Origin: Allorhizobium ampelinum S4
GTDB lineage: Bacteria > Pseudomonadota > Alphaproteobacteria > Rhizobiales > Rhizobiaceae
Length of the DNA stretch: 64,000 nt
NCBI RefSeq assembly: GCF_000016285.1
Contig: NC_011989.1
Location: 871,001-935,000, forward strand
Reading direction: 5' to 3'
Shown: in pieces, positions 49,142 to 57,370 of the stretch
Numbering within the stretch: position 1 is the stretch's first letter
How the letters are laid out: each line of letters starts with the position of its first letter
Notes under the pieces: model-generated
Databases searched by the model: none
The model's input: the letters and a program-made list of their open reading frames with translations, nothing else
What the model was told of the DNA's origin: nothing
Translations under genes and position numbers: made by a program

Positions 49142-49749
49142 CAGAGCACGCCGACGTTAGTGAGATCCGCCTTGAGCTTTTCCGGGCTGACAAAATGCAC
49201 CGCCTGCCAACCAGCAGCCTTGGCACCGACCACATTGGGCAGGCTGTCATCAATGAAAATCGAATGGGCCGGATCGAGACCAAAGTCCGTGGCATGGCGG
49301 TGATAAATCGCCACATCCGGCTTGATCAGGCCGACTTCGCCCGACACTGTGACGCCGCGCGGGCGGTTGAGGAAGGGAAACATCTCCCGAGCTTCAGTGA
49401 ACGTGTCGGCGGCGAAATTGGTCAGCATGGTCACATCGCGGCCCTCATTAATCAGGCCATTGAAGATCTCGACCGTGCCATCATAGGCATGCGGTACCAT
49501 TTCGCGCCAATGTTGGCGAAAGGCGCGGATATGCGCTTCGCGGTCGGGATATTGGGCAATCAGCAGGGCTTCGGCATCGGCCCACGTGCGGCCCCGGTCC
49601 TGTTCGATGTTCCAGTCATGGGTGCAGACATTGTCGAAAAACCATTGCCGCTCCTTGGCATCCGGGATGATCCGGCTGAACGGTAGATTGGGGTCGTAAT
49701 GGATCAGTACCTTGCCGATGTCGAAAACGATATGCCGGATCTCTGCCAT
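49141..49749 (-). CDS. HAD-superfamily hydrolase (haloacid dehalogenase/epoxide hydrolase-like, YihX type)
   Basis: The protein has 202 residues. Motif I reads FDIGKVLIHYD, with Asp10 and with Gly/Lys replacing the usual second Asp region; this 'FDxGxVL' form is characteristic of the YihX/epoxide-hydrolase-N branch. MLTNFAADTF is motif II, GLIKPDVAIYHRH motif III and FIDDSLPNVVGAKAAGW motif IV. YihX itself is a glucose-1-phosphatase. It lies between mutY and the ABM gene on the same strand, 3 bp from mutY. Confidence 0.86.
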   Translation of the reverse strand: MAEIRHIVFDIGKVLIHYDPNLPFSRIIPDAKERQWFFDNVCTHDWNIEQDRGRTWADAEALLIAQYPDREAHIRAFRQHWREMVPHAYDGTVEIFNGLINEGRDVTMLTNFAADTFTEAREMFPFLNRPRGVTVSGEVGLIKPDVAIYHRHATDFGLDPAHSIFIDDSLPNVVGAKAAGWQAVHFVSPEKLKADLTNVGVL

Positions 49750-49752
49750 GCT

Positions 49753-50919
49753 CTATTCCATTTTTCTGGCTGCGAAGGCCTCGGGTATAGCCTGGGTGAT
49801 CGCCTTTTTCATCACTGTCGGCAAGGCCTGGGCTTCAAGATTGATGAGCGGCTCCCACCATCCGTGATCGGCCCAATGGTAATCGTCGGGCCGTCCCTTG
49901 ACCGCATCGGCCCGGAAGATCGTCAGACGCAGCTCGAAATGGGTAAACACATGAGTGACGACCCCGCAGGCGCGCCAATTGGCGTCCATCGGCGCGCTGG
50001 CCTCGCTGTCGTCGCCGTCGATGCGGGCCGTCCATTCGGTAGTCGGCACTTCCGTCATGCCACCCAGAAGCCCCTTGTCGGCGCGCTTGCGCAACAGGAT
50101 GCGGTTGCGGTCATCAAGAGCGATGAAGGCGGCACCAAGCCGCACCGGCTTGGTCTTCTTCGCTGCCTTGACCGGAAAATGCTCGGGATCATGGGCTTTC
50201 AGCGCCAGACAGTGGGCGTTGAACGGACAGAGCGAACAGGCAGGCCGTTTTGGCGTGCAGATCGTCGCGCCCAGATCCATCATCGCTTGCGCGAAATCGC
50301 CGGGCCGCTCAATGGGCGTCAGTGCTGCTACCCGCGCTTTGATCGCCGGTTTGGCCCCTGGCAGCGGATCGGAGATCGCGTATAGCCTTGATATCACCCG
50401 CTCGACATTGCCGTCCATCACCGCCGCTTGCCGGTTAAACGCAATGGCGGCAATGGCAGCGGAGGTATAATCGCCAATGCCGGGCAGGGATTGCAGGCCG
50501 TCCTGGGTGTCGGGAAAGACACCGCCATGCAGATCGGCGACGGCCTCGGCGCATTTCTTCAGGTTGCGGGCGCGGGCGTAATAGCCAAGGCCTGCCCAGG
50601 CCGCCATTACGTCCTCGGTGGGGGCGGCAGCCAGATCGGTGACTTTCGGCCAGCGGGCCAGAAATTTCAGGAAATAGGGTTTGACCGCCTGCACCGTCGT
50701 TTGTTGCAGCATCACTTCCGACAGCCAGATGTGATAGGGATCGGGCCTGATACCGCGCGCCGCCATTGGCGGCGAGATCCGCCAGGGCAGGTCACGGTGA
50801 TGGCGGTCATACCAGGCGAGAAGCTCGTCAGCGCTTAGTCCCTCTTGGTGAGGCCCATCTTGGTGAAGCCCGTCTTCGTGAAGGGTTTGTTCGGCAGGTT
50901 TTCGGGTTTTCATGCTCAT
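49753..50919 (-). CDS. mutY: A/G-specific adenine glycosylase
   Basis: The protein has 388 residues. WLSEVMLQQTTVQAV contains the catalytic Glu, LPGIGDYTSAAIAAIAF is the helix-hairpin-helix, DGNVERVISR provides the catalytic Asp, and C-x6-C-x2-C-x5-C in CTPKRPACSLCPFNAHC binds the [4Fe-4S] cluster. A C-terminal NUDIX-like domain (from about 240) recognises 8-oxoguanine. MutY removes adenine mispaired with 8-oxoG. The His/Asp-rich N-terminal extension (about residues 10-30) is not seen in E. coli. No ribosome site precedes ATG 50919, but a promoter ends just before it. Confidence 0.95.
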   Translation of the reverse strand: MSMKTRKPAEQTLHEDGLHQDGPHQEGLSADELLAWYDRHHRDLPWRISPPMAARGIRPDPYHIWLSEVMLQQTTVQAVKPYFLKFLARWPKVTDLAAAPTEDVMAAWAGLGYYARARNLKKCAEAVADLHGGVFPDTQDGLQSLPGIGDYTSAAIAAIAFNRQAAVMDGNVERVISRLYAISDPLPGAKPAIKARVAALTPIERPGDFAQAMMDLGATICTPKRPACSLCPFNAHCLALKAHDPEHFPVKAAKKTKPVRLGAAFIALDDRNRILLRKRADKGLLGGMTEVPTTEWTARIDGDDSEASAPMDANWRACGVVTHVFTHFELRLTIFRADAVKGRPDDYHWADHGWWEPLINLEAQALPTVMKKAITQAIPEAFAARKME

Positions 50920-50925
50920 ACTATA

Positions 50926-50955
50926 TATATGGTGACGAATCACGGCGCATATCAA
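50926..50955 (-). promoter_or_regulatory. Candidate mutY promoter giving a leaderless or near-leaderless mRNA
   Basis: On the minus strand TTGATA (50955-50950) and CATATA (50931-50926, spacer 18) or TATATA (50929-50924, spacer 20) form a promoter whose expected start site falls at or within a few bases of the mutY ATG. Confidence 0.4.
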
Positions 50956-50970
50956 GCGTTCCGGATTGCA

Positions 50971-51540
50971 ATGACGAGGCACCATCCAGCCATGGCCTTC
51001 AAAAAACGCGGCGCTGCCCAGATTTCCGAATTGGCCAACGGTATCATCGATCCGGTGATTGCGCGGCGTGCCGGGATTTCGACGGCGCTGCTGTCGTCCT
51101 GGGACGAGATTGCCGGGGCCGATTTTGCCGATTGCACACGGCCTGAAAAGATCGTCTGGCCGAGGCGCGACTATGCCGGACAGGATTCGGGCCAGAAATC
51201 CGGCCCGAAGTCGAGTGCGCCTGCCGGTCAATCCGGCAGCTATAAGGCGGGCGTCCTGACCATTGCCTGCGAAGGGGCGCGGGCGCTGTTTCTCAACCAT
51301 GCGCAGGGCGAGTTGATTGCCCGCATCAACGGGTTTTTCGGCTATCCGGCCATCGGGCAGATTCGCATCGTGCAAAAACCGGTGTCGAATACCGCCAAGC
51401 ACCGGCGCGGGCCGGGCCGTCTGGACGCGGTGCAGGCGAAAAAGCTCTCGGAAATGACTGAGGGGATTGAGAGCGACAAGCTCAAAAAAGCAGTCGAGCG
51501 GCTGGGCCGGGCGGTATTGTCGCAAAAAAAGCCGAAATGA
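50971..51540 (+). CDS. DUF721 family protein (DciA-like)
   Basis: The protein has 189 residues. The N-terminal domain reads QISELANGIIDPVIARRAGISTALLSSWDEIAGADFADCTRPEKIVWPRR, followed by VLTIACEGARALFLNHAQGELIARINGFFGYPAIGQIRIVQKP. This is the DUF721 core, some members of which (DciA) load the replicative helicase. The C-terminal part is basic and helical. The family frequently neighbours mutY in alphaproteobacteria, as here (divergent). ATG at 50971 has GGA at a fair distance; ATG 50929 or 50992 are alternatives. Whether this protein loads helicase is not known. Confidence 0.83.
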   Translation: MTRHHPAMAFKKRGAAQISELANGIIDPVIARRAGISTALLSSWDEIAGADFADCTRPEKIVWPRRDYAGQDSGQKSGPKSSAPAGQSGSYKAGVLTIACEGARALFLNHAQGELIARINGFFGYPAIGQIRIVQKPVSNTAKHRRGPGRLDAVQAKKLSEMTEGIESDKLKKAVERLGRAVLSQKKPK

Positions 51541-51738
51541 CAGCTTTGTAATTTGAATTGGCAGGCCAAAACCCTCACATACAGTCTAATCCGTGCTGTG
51601 GGGCGGTGGTGTGCCTGTATCGCGACAACTCAGTCTTGCGAGCGATGTCTTGCCAGATGATGTATTGTCAGGGTGTGTGAGACAGGTATAACCGGGCGCA
51701 GGTTTACAGCACGATCGTTACTCTATGCGGGTGAAATA

Positions 51739-52422
51739 ATGTCGAATTCAGAACTGACCCTGACCAAGCGCCATCTCCTGGCCGGTATCGCCACGGCGGC
51801 CACAGGCCTCGCCGTCTCCGGTATGGTGAGCCCGGCCTTTGCCGCCGCCGAAATGCCCAAGCCCGACAATGATGTCGATATGGCAGAGGTGATGAAACCC
51901 GGCCCGCTGCCGGACATGGCACTCGGCAAGCCCGACGCGCCAGTCAAGATCGTTGAATATTTCTCGATGACTTGCCCGCATTGCGCCCATTTCCACGCCA
52001 CGACCTTCGATACGATCAAGGAAAAATACATCGATACCGGCAAGGTCTATTTCGTGTTCCGCGAGTTTCCTTTCGATCCCGCCGCCACCGCCGCCTTCAT
52101 GCTGGCGCGTTGTGCCCCGAAGGATCAATATTATCCCTTCATCACCATGTTCCTGAAGCAGCAGCGCTCCTGGGCCGCGCCTGACAACGGCGATGTGCGT
52201 GGTGCTATGCTGCAAATGTCGAAAATGGCCGGTTTCACACAGGAAAGCTTCCAGGCTTGCTTGACGAACACCAAGCTTGCCGGTGATGTAACCGCAATGC
52301 GGGACCTTGGCGCCAAGCAATTCGGCGTCAACGCAACCCCGACCTTCCTGATCAACGGCAAAAGCTATTCTGGAGATATGTCGGTTGAATCCATGTCGGC
52401 GCTCATCGACAGTCTTCTCTGA
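51739..52422 (+). CDS. DsbA-family thiol:disulfide oxidoreductase
   Basis: The protein has 227 residues with a signal peptide (cleavage near AFA-AAE, residue 36). The thioredoxin fold carries CPHC at 79-82 (SMTCPHCAHFH) and the cis-Pro loop NATPTFLING. It most resembles the DsbA_3 / 'Com1-like' oxidases of alphaproteobacteria, which introduce disulfides into exported proteins; two IalB-type proteins and an Ivy-like protein in the window have paired Cys and could be clients. A very strong terminator follows. Confidence 0.9.
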   Translation: MSNSELTLTKRHLLAGIATAATGLAVSGMVSPAFAAAEMPKPDNDVDMAEVMKPGPLPDMALGKPDAPVKIVEYFSMTCPHCAHFHATTFDTIKEKYIDTGKVYFVFREFPFDPAATAAFMLARCAPKDQYYPFITMFLKQQRSWAAPDNGDVRGAMLQMSKMAGFTQESFQACLTNTKLAGDVTAMRDLGAKQFGVNATPTFLINGKSYSGDMSVESMSALIDSLL

Positions 52423-52441
52423 CACTGCGCATCCGATCAAG

Positions 52442-52477
52442 ACGGGCGGTGGCGAAAGCCATGCGCCCGTTTTTTTG
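52442..52477 (+). terminator. Rho-independent terminator after the DsbA-like gene
   Basis: ACGGGCG (52442-52448) and CGCCCGT (52464-52470) form the stem, an inner GGC-GAAA-GCC hairpin caps it, and eight T follow. Confidence 0.9.
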
Positions 52478-52516
52478 TGGTCGGTTTTAGATTTTTGGCG
52501 TGATGAGCGTGGGGTC

Positions 52517-52699
52517 TACCCCCCTCTGTCCTGCCGGACATCTCCCCCTCGCGGGGGGAGATCGGCAAGAGACGCTGCCGTCGTTCCCAGCTATTGTCCG
52601 CCCGGATCTGCGCAAGCCCGCCGAAATGAGGGAGCGAGACCCATCATCACCCGATCTCCCCCCTTGAGGGGGAGATGGCTGGCAAGCCAGAGGGGGGTA
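52517..52699. repeat. MITE-like element with long terminal inverted repeats
   Basis: The left end (TACCCCCCTCTG, then TGCCGGACATCTCCCCCTCG and GGGGGGAGATCGG) is repeated in inverted form at the right end (CGATCTCCCCCC, TTGAGGGGGAGATGGCTGG, CCAGAGGGGGGTA). The arms are about 50 bp each, and a core of roughly 85 bp has no coding capacity. Non-autonomous palindromic elements with CATCTCCCC cores are common between rhizobial genes. It sits 56 bp upstream of smc. Confidence 0.8.
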
Positions 52700-52755
52700 T
52701 CCTTGGCCGAAGCGTTTCCTGCATCTCATCAGACCCGTCCCCAAGAGGCCCGCCC

Positions 52756-55700
52756 ATGAAGTTCACCAAGCTTCGGGTCGTCGGCTTCAAATCCTTCGTT
52801 GAGCCCACCGAATTCATCATCGAGCGCGGATTAACCGGCGTGGTCGGGCCGAACGGCTGCGGCAAGTCCAATCTGGTCGAGGCGCTGCGCTGGGTGATGG
52901 GGGAAAACTCATATAAGAACATGCGCGCTTCCGGCATGGATGACGTGATTTTTTCCGGCTCCGGCAATCGCCCCGCCCGCAATTCGGCGGAGGTTGGGCT
53001 TTATCTCGACAATTCCGACCGCACCGCGCCTGCTGCCTTTAACGACAGCGACGAAATTCAGGTCAGCCGCCGTATCGAGCGGGAAAACGGCTCGGTCTAT
53101 CGCATCAATGGCAAGGAAGCCCGCGCCAAGGATGTGCAATTGCTGTTTGCCGATGCCTCGACTGGGGCGCGCTCGCCGTCGATGGTCGGCCAGGGGCGGA
53201 TTGGCGAACTCATCCAGGCCAAACCGCAGGCACGCCGACAATTGCTGGAAGAGGCCGCTGGCATTTCCGGACTGCATTCGCGCCGCCATGAGGCGGAACT
53301 GCGGTTGCGCGCCGCCGAAACCAATCTGGAGCGGCTGGAGGATATTGTCGCCCAGCTGGAAAGCCAGATCGAGAGCCTGAAGCGCCAGGCCCGGCAGGCC
53401 AATCGCTTCAAGATGCTGTCCGCTGATATCCGCGCCCGCGATGCCATGCTGCTGCATATCCGCTGGACGGAAGCGCGGCAGGCCGAGGCTGAGGCGGAAG
53501 CCTCGCTCAACGAAACGACCTCGCTGGTGGCCGAACGGGCGCAGGCGCAGATGGAAGCGGCCAAGGCCCAAGCCATTGCCAGCCTGCAATTGCCTGCGTT
53601 GCGTGACGAAGAGGTCAAGGCCGCAGCCAGCCTGCAACGCTTGCAGATTGCCCGCAGCCAGCTGGAGGAAGATGCCGGACGGCTGTTCAAGCGCCGCGAC
53701 GAACTGACCCGCCGGCTGTTGCAGCTTGAAGAGGACATTGCCCGCGAGCAACGGCTGGTCGATGACAATGCCGAAATTCTCGAGCGGCTCGCTGCCGAGG
53801 AAGCCGAACTGGAAGACGTGCTGACGGAAAGCGGTCAGGAGGCCGACGATCTGCGCATTGCTTTCGAGGAAGCATCGGCAACCCTTGCTGACAGCGAAGC
53901 CCGCTTTTCCGCCGCCACTGCTGACCGCGCCGAGGCGGCAGCCGGGCGCAACCAGCTGGAACGGGCGCTGCGCGACCTCGCCGACAAGCGGCTGCGGCTG
54001 GAGCGTCAGGCCGACGAGGCAGGCCGTGAACTGGATGCCGTGGCCGAAAAGCTCTCTGCCCTGCCGGACCCGGAGGAAAAGCGCGAGGCGGTGGAAGCCG
54101 GTGAATATGCGGTGGAAGAGGCCGAAAGCACGGTTGCGCAAGCGGAAGAGGCTTTAAGCGCCGCGCGCCTGGCCGAGGCACTGGCCCGTGGCCCGGTGGA
54201 AGCCGCCCGCTCTGCATTGGCGGCGCTGGAAACCGAGGCAAAAACCATTGCCAAAATGCTGGCCTCTTCGGCCAGCGCCGGAGAATTTTCGCCGGTGGCC
54301 GATGCACTGACGGTGGAGCGCGGTTTTGAAACCGCGCTGGGTGCCGCCCTTGGCGACGATCTGGAAAGCCCGCTCGACGCACAGGCTCCCGCCCATTGGG
54401 CCATGCCCGGGCCGGATGGTGATGATCCCGCTTTGCCCGCTGGCATCGTGGCGCTTGCAGCCCATGTTTCCGCGCCGCAAGCGTTGTCCCGTCGCCTGAA
54501 ACAGATCGGCATCACCGATGCGGATACCGCGCAACGCCTGCAACCGGATCTGAAAACCGGCCAGCGGCTGGTGACGCGCGAAGGGGCCGTCTATCGCTGG
54601 GATGGCCATGTCACCGGCTCCGAAGCGCCGAGTGCGGCGGCCCTTCGTCTTGCCCAGAAGAACCGTCTGAAGGCGCTGGAGGAAGAGGTTGACGAGGCCC
54701 GCATCGGGCTGGAAGACGCTGAAGAACAATTGACGGCAGCGCGTGAGGCGGTGATGTCGAGCGAAGCGCGTCTTGGCGAAGGGCGTGAGCGCCAAAGGTT
54801 GATCCTGCGTCAGCTGTCGGAAGCCCGCGAGGCGTTAAGCGCTGCCGAGCGGGCCAGCGGCGATCTGCTACGCCGCCGCGCTGTGGTGGAAGAGGCGGTC
54901 AACGGTCTTCGCGCCCAGATCGAAGAGGCTGAAAGCCTGGCCGAAGAAGCGCAGATTGCCCTTGCCGATCAGGCCGACCTGACGGCGCTGGACGAACAAT
55001 TGCGGCAATTACAGATGGAGGTTGCCACCGGTCGCGGATTGGTGGCCGAAGCCCGCGCCCGCCATGAAGGGTTTGCCCGTGAAAACGACCAGCGCCAGCG
55101 CCGGATCATGGCGATCCGTCAGGAGCGGCAAAGCTGGGCGCAGCGTGCTGCAAGTGCTGCCCAACATATCGCCACGCTGAGGGAGCGCGAGGCGGAAGCC
55201 CGCGACGAAATGGCCGAGCTGGACGCTGCCCCCGACGAATTCGACGAAAAGCGCCGCCTGCTGATGAGCGAGCTGGACAAGGCCGAGAGCGCCCGCCGCG
55301 CCGCAGCAGACCGGTTGGTGGAAGCCGAAGCTCGCCAGCGTCAGGCCGATCAGGTCGCCGCGAGCGCCTTGTCGGCGCTGGCCGAAGCCCGCGAGCGCCG
55401 GGGCCGGGCGGAAGAACGGTTGCTGTCTGGACGCGAGCGGCGCAAGGATGCCGAGGCCCGTATTCAGGAAGCGCTCAATGTTGGCCCGCATGAGGCCTTC
55501 CGCCTGACCGGGCTGAAAACCGATGACGCGATCCCTGATCTGCGCGAGGTCGAGCGCGATCTGGACCGCCTGAAAATCGAGCGCGAACGGCTGGGTGCCG
55601 TCAACCTGCGCGCCGATGAAGAGCAGAAGGAATTGTCCGACAAGCTCGCCGCCCTGATCAAGGAGCGCGACGACGTGATCGACGCGATCCGCAAGCTGCG

Positions 55701-56217
55701 GGGCGCGATCCAGAGCCTGAACCGCGAGGGCCGGGAACGGCTGGTGGCGGCTTTCGACGTGGTCAATGCGCAATTCCAGCGGCTGTTCACCCACTTGTTT
55801 AACGGCGGCACGGCGGAATTGCAGCTGATCGAAAGCGACGATCCGCTGGATGCCGGCCTCGAAATCCTCGCCCGTCCGCCTGGCAAGAAGCCGCAGACCA
55901 TGACACTGCTATCGGGCGGCGAGCAGGCTTTGACGGCGATGGCGCTGATTTTCGCGGTCTTCCTCACCAATCCGGCTCCGATCTGCGTGCTTGACGAAGT
56001 GGACGCCCCGCTCGACGACCACAATGTCGAGCGCTATTGCAACCTGATGGACGAAATGGCCGCCTCGACCCAGACCCGTTTCGTGATCATCACCCACAAC
56101 CCGATCACTATGGCCCGCATGAACCGGCTGTTCGGCGTCACCATGGCCGAACAGGGCGTCTCCCAGCTGGTGTCCGTGGACTTGCAGACGGCGGAGCAAT
56201 TGCGCGAGGCTGTGTGA
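52756..56217 (+). CDS. smc: Chromosome partition protein SMC
   Basis: The protein has 1153 residues. Walker A GPNGCGKS is at 31-38, long coiled coils run from about 165 to 490 and 630 to 980, and a hinge domain spans about 500-620. The C-terminal head has LSGGEQALTAMALIF and Walker B VLDEVDAP. SMC dimers with ScpA/ScpB compact and segregate the chromosome. Coiled coils are unusually Ala/Glu/Arg-rich owing to the GC content. AAGAGG precedes ATG 52756; the frame is open 27 codons further upstream into the MITE-like element, but conservation begins at MKFTKLRVVGFKSF. Confidence 0.97.
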   Translation: MKFTKLRVVGFKSFVEPTEFIIERGLTGVVGPNGCGKSNLVEALRWVMGENSYKNMRASGMDDVIFSGSGNRPARNSAEVGLYLDNSDRTAPAAFNDSDEIQVSRRIERENGSVYRINGKEARAKDVQLLFADASTGARSPSMVGQGRIGELIQAKPQARRQLLEEAAGISGLHSRRHEAELRLRAAETNLERLEDIVAQLESQIESLKRQARQANRFKMLSADIRARDAMLLHIRWTEARQAEAEAEASLNETTSLVAERAQAQMEAAKAQAIASLQLPALRDEEVKAAASLQRLQIARSQLEEDAGRLFKRRDELTRRLLQLEEDIAREQRLVDDNAEILERLAAEEAELEDVLTESGQEADDLRIAFEEASATLADSEARFSAATADRAEAAAGRNQLERALRDLADKRLRLERQADEAGRELDAVAEKLSALPDPEEKREAVEAGEYAVEEAESTVAQAEEALSAARLAEALARGPVEAARSALAALETEAKTIAKMLASSASAGEFSPVADALTVERGFETALGAALGDDLESPLDAQAPAHWAMPGPDGDDPALPAGIVALAAHVSAPQALSRRLKQIGITDADTAQRLQPDLKTGQRLVTREGAVYRWDGHVTGSEAPSAAALRLAQKNRLKALEEEVDEARIGLEDAEEQLTAAREAVMSSEARLGEGRERQRLILRQLSEAREALSAAERASGDLLRRRAVVEEAVNGLRAQIEEAESLAEEAQIALADQADLTALDEQLRQLQMEVATGRGLVAEARARHEGFARENDQRQRRIMAIRQERQSWAQRAASAAQHIATLREREAEARDEMAELDAAPDEFDEKRRLLMSELDKAESARRAAADRLVEAEARQRQADQVAASALSALAEARERRGRAEERLLSGRERRKDAEARIQEALNVGPHEAFRLTGLKTDDAIPDLREVERDLDRLKIERERLGAVNLRADEEQKELSDKLAALIKERDDVIDAIRKLRGAIQSLNREGRERLVAAFDVVNAQFQRLFTHLFNGGTAELQLIESDDPLDAGLEILARPPGKKPQTMTLLSGGEQALTAMALIFAVFLTNPAPICVLDEVDAPLDDHNVERYCNLMDEMAASTQTRFVIITHNPITMARMNRLFGVTMAEQGVSQLVSVDLQTAEQLREAV

Positions 56218-56283
56218 GGGTTCACAAGGCCGATTGGAATGCTCTACGGGAGCAAGTCCGGCCTAGATACAGAGGAAAGCGTA

Positions 56284-56580
56284 GTGTACAATTTCAATCA
56301 GCTTGAGCGGCGTGCCAAGGACCTCATCAAAGCGGGCCGGAGCGCGGATGCGATCAAGATCTATCTGTTCATGGCCGATGGCGATCAGTCTCTCGATGGT
56401 GGATATCTTGGGGAGCGACTCGGGATCTGTTACGAGGCAATCGGCGATCTGCATGCCGCCAAATACTGGTACGGACGAGCGGTCGAAGAAAATCCGGACG
56501 TAAGGCTGGCATCTGCTGAAGCTCGTGTGCGGCTTGGCGAGGTCAGCATCCATGACATCGTCGATTTGGCAGGCAAATAG
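56284..56580 (+). CDS. Small TPR-like protein of unknown function
   Basis: From GTG at 56284, seven bases after AGAGGA, the protein has 98 residues. It is built of helices arranged like two or three tetratricopeptide repeats (RRAKDLIKAGRSADAIKIYLFMADGDQS, GERLGICYEAIGDLHAAKYWYGRAVEENP). No signal peptide is seen. A role in protein-protein contact is likely but the partner is unknown. It follows smc by 66 bp on the same strand. Confidence 0.7.
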   Translation: MYNFNQLERRAKDLIKAGRSADAIKIYLFMADGDQSLDGGYLGERLGICYEAIGDLHAAKYWYGRAVEENPDVRLASAEARVRLGEVSIHDIVDLAGK

Positions 56581-56667
56581 AGCATTGGTCCGAAAGGAAC
56601 ACCGAGGAAGGGACAGTCTGGCTGGTTCACCGTGAACCTGTCGGGCAGGCATAAACAGGAGATTTGC

Positions 56668-57084
56668 ATGCCCCGTTGGATACTGCTGCTGACCGCTCTT
56701 GCCTGCCTTTTTGCGATTCCGGCAGCAGCTGAAAATCTTTCCGGCAATTTCCTTGCGCAGACCGTGAAAACCTCCAAGCCGCATCGCGATGCGCTGACGG
56801 GGCTGGTGCGCGGGCGGCAGGGCATTCCGCTCTGGGTGCTGAACATGGTCCGCAAGGATGATTATATCGGGCTGGCTTCGGTCGAAATGCCTGTTGACGC
56901 CAAGCCCATGCAATTATTCTACGCCTGCCAACCAAAACGATGCGAGCAAAGCGCCGTTCGTGTGCTGTTTTCCGCCGATGGCAAGCATGCGGTGATGCGT
57001 ATTCAGGACCAGGCGGAAGGCGAGATCTTCCTCGGTACGCCAAGCGAGGCGGAAAAGACTGCATTGGCGCGCGCTCCCGGCTGA
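56668..57084 (+). CDS. Ivy-like inhibitor of vertebrate lysozyme (tentative)
   Basis: The protein has 138 residues with a signal peptide (cleavage AAA-EN, residue 21). CQPKRC at 87-92 lies in the context LFYACQPKRCEQSAVRVLFSADGKHAVMRI. This parallels the CKPHDC loop of Ivy proteins, which plugs the active site of c-type lysozymes, and the surrounding strand pattern agrees. The second and third loop residues differ from E. coli, so potency and target are uncertain. AGGAGA precedes the ATG by seven bases. It is a stand-alone gene. Confidence 0.62.
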   Translation: MPRWILLLTALACLFAIPAAAENLSGNFLAQTVKTSKPHRDALTGLVRGRQGIPLWVLNMVRKDDYIGLASVEMPVDAKPMQLFYACQPKRCEQSAVRVLFSADGKHAVMRIQDQAEGEIFLGTPSEAEKTALARAPG

Positions 57085-57370
57085 TACTCTGAGAAATAGC
57101 GATTTTAAATCATGCTGCCTGCAACGGATGAAAAATCGCAATCCTTTGTATTGAAATAGAAAATAGAGGTTTTCCTTTTTGCGGAGGTATTTTCTCCTCG
57201 CTGGCAAGCCACGATTGCTAAATGCCAATTCCAATAGTATGCTCAACATACTTTACAGCATCTTGCCGCGCCTATGGCGTGGTCATGATCGCTGTAGGAT
57301 TATCCAAAAGGTCTGACCGTAAGCGAGGAGGCGAGCGGTTGAGCCGTTATCGGCATCAATGGGAGGCATT
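57085..57370. other. Intergenic region before the aromatic-acid MFS gene
   Basis: 286 bp with no supported gene. It contains a symmetric element, AGTATGCTCAACATACT (57236-57252), with perfect 6-bp arms, about 120 bp before the MFS start and so a possible operator. Confidence 0.4.

Larger units (their letters stand above)
52423..52755. other. Gap between the DsbA-like gene and smc
   Basis: This 333-bp gap holds a terminator (52442-52477) and a MITE-like element (52517-52699). The remaining 56 bp before smc must contain or follow its promoter; I see no clear promoter hexamers. Confidence 0.6.

Noticed and set aside
52600..52760. smc starting inside the MITE-like element
   Set aside because: The frame is open, but SMC conservation begins at 52756 and a ribosome site precedes that ATG.
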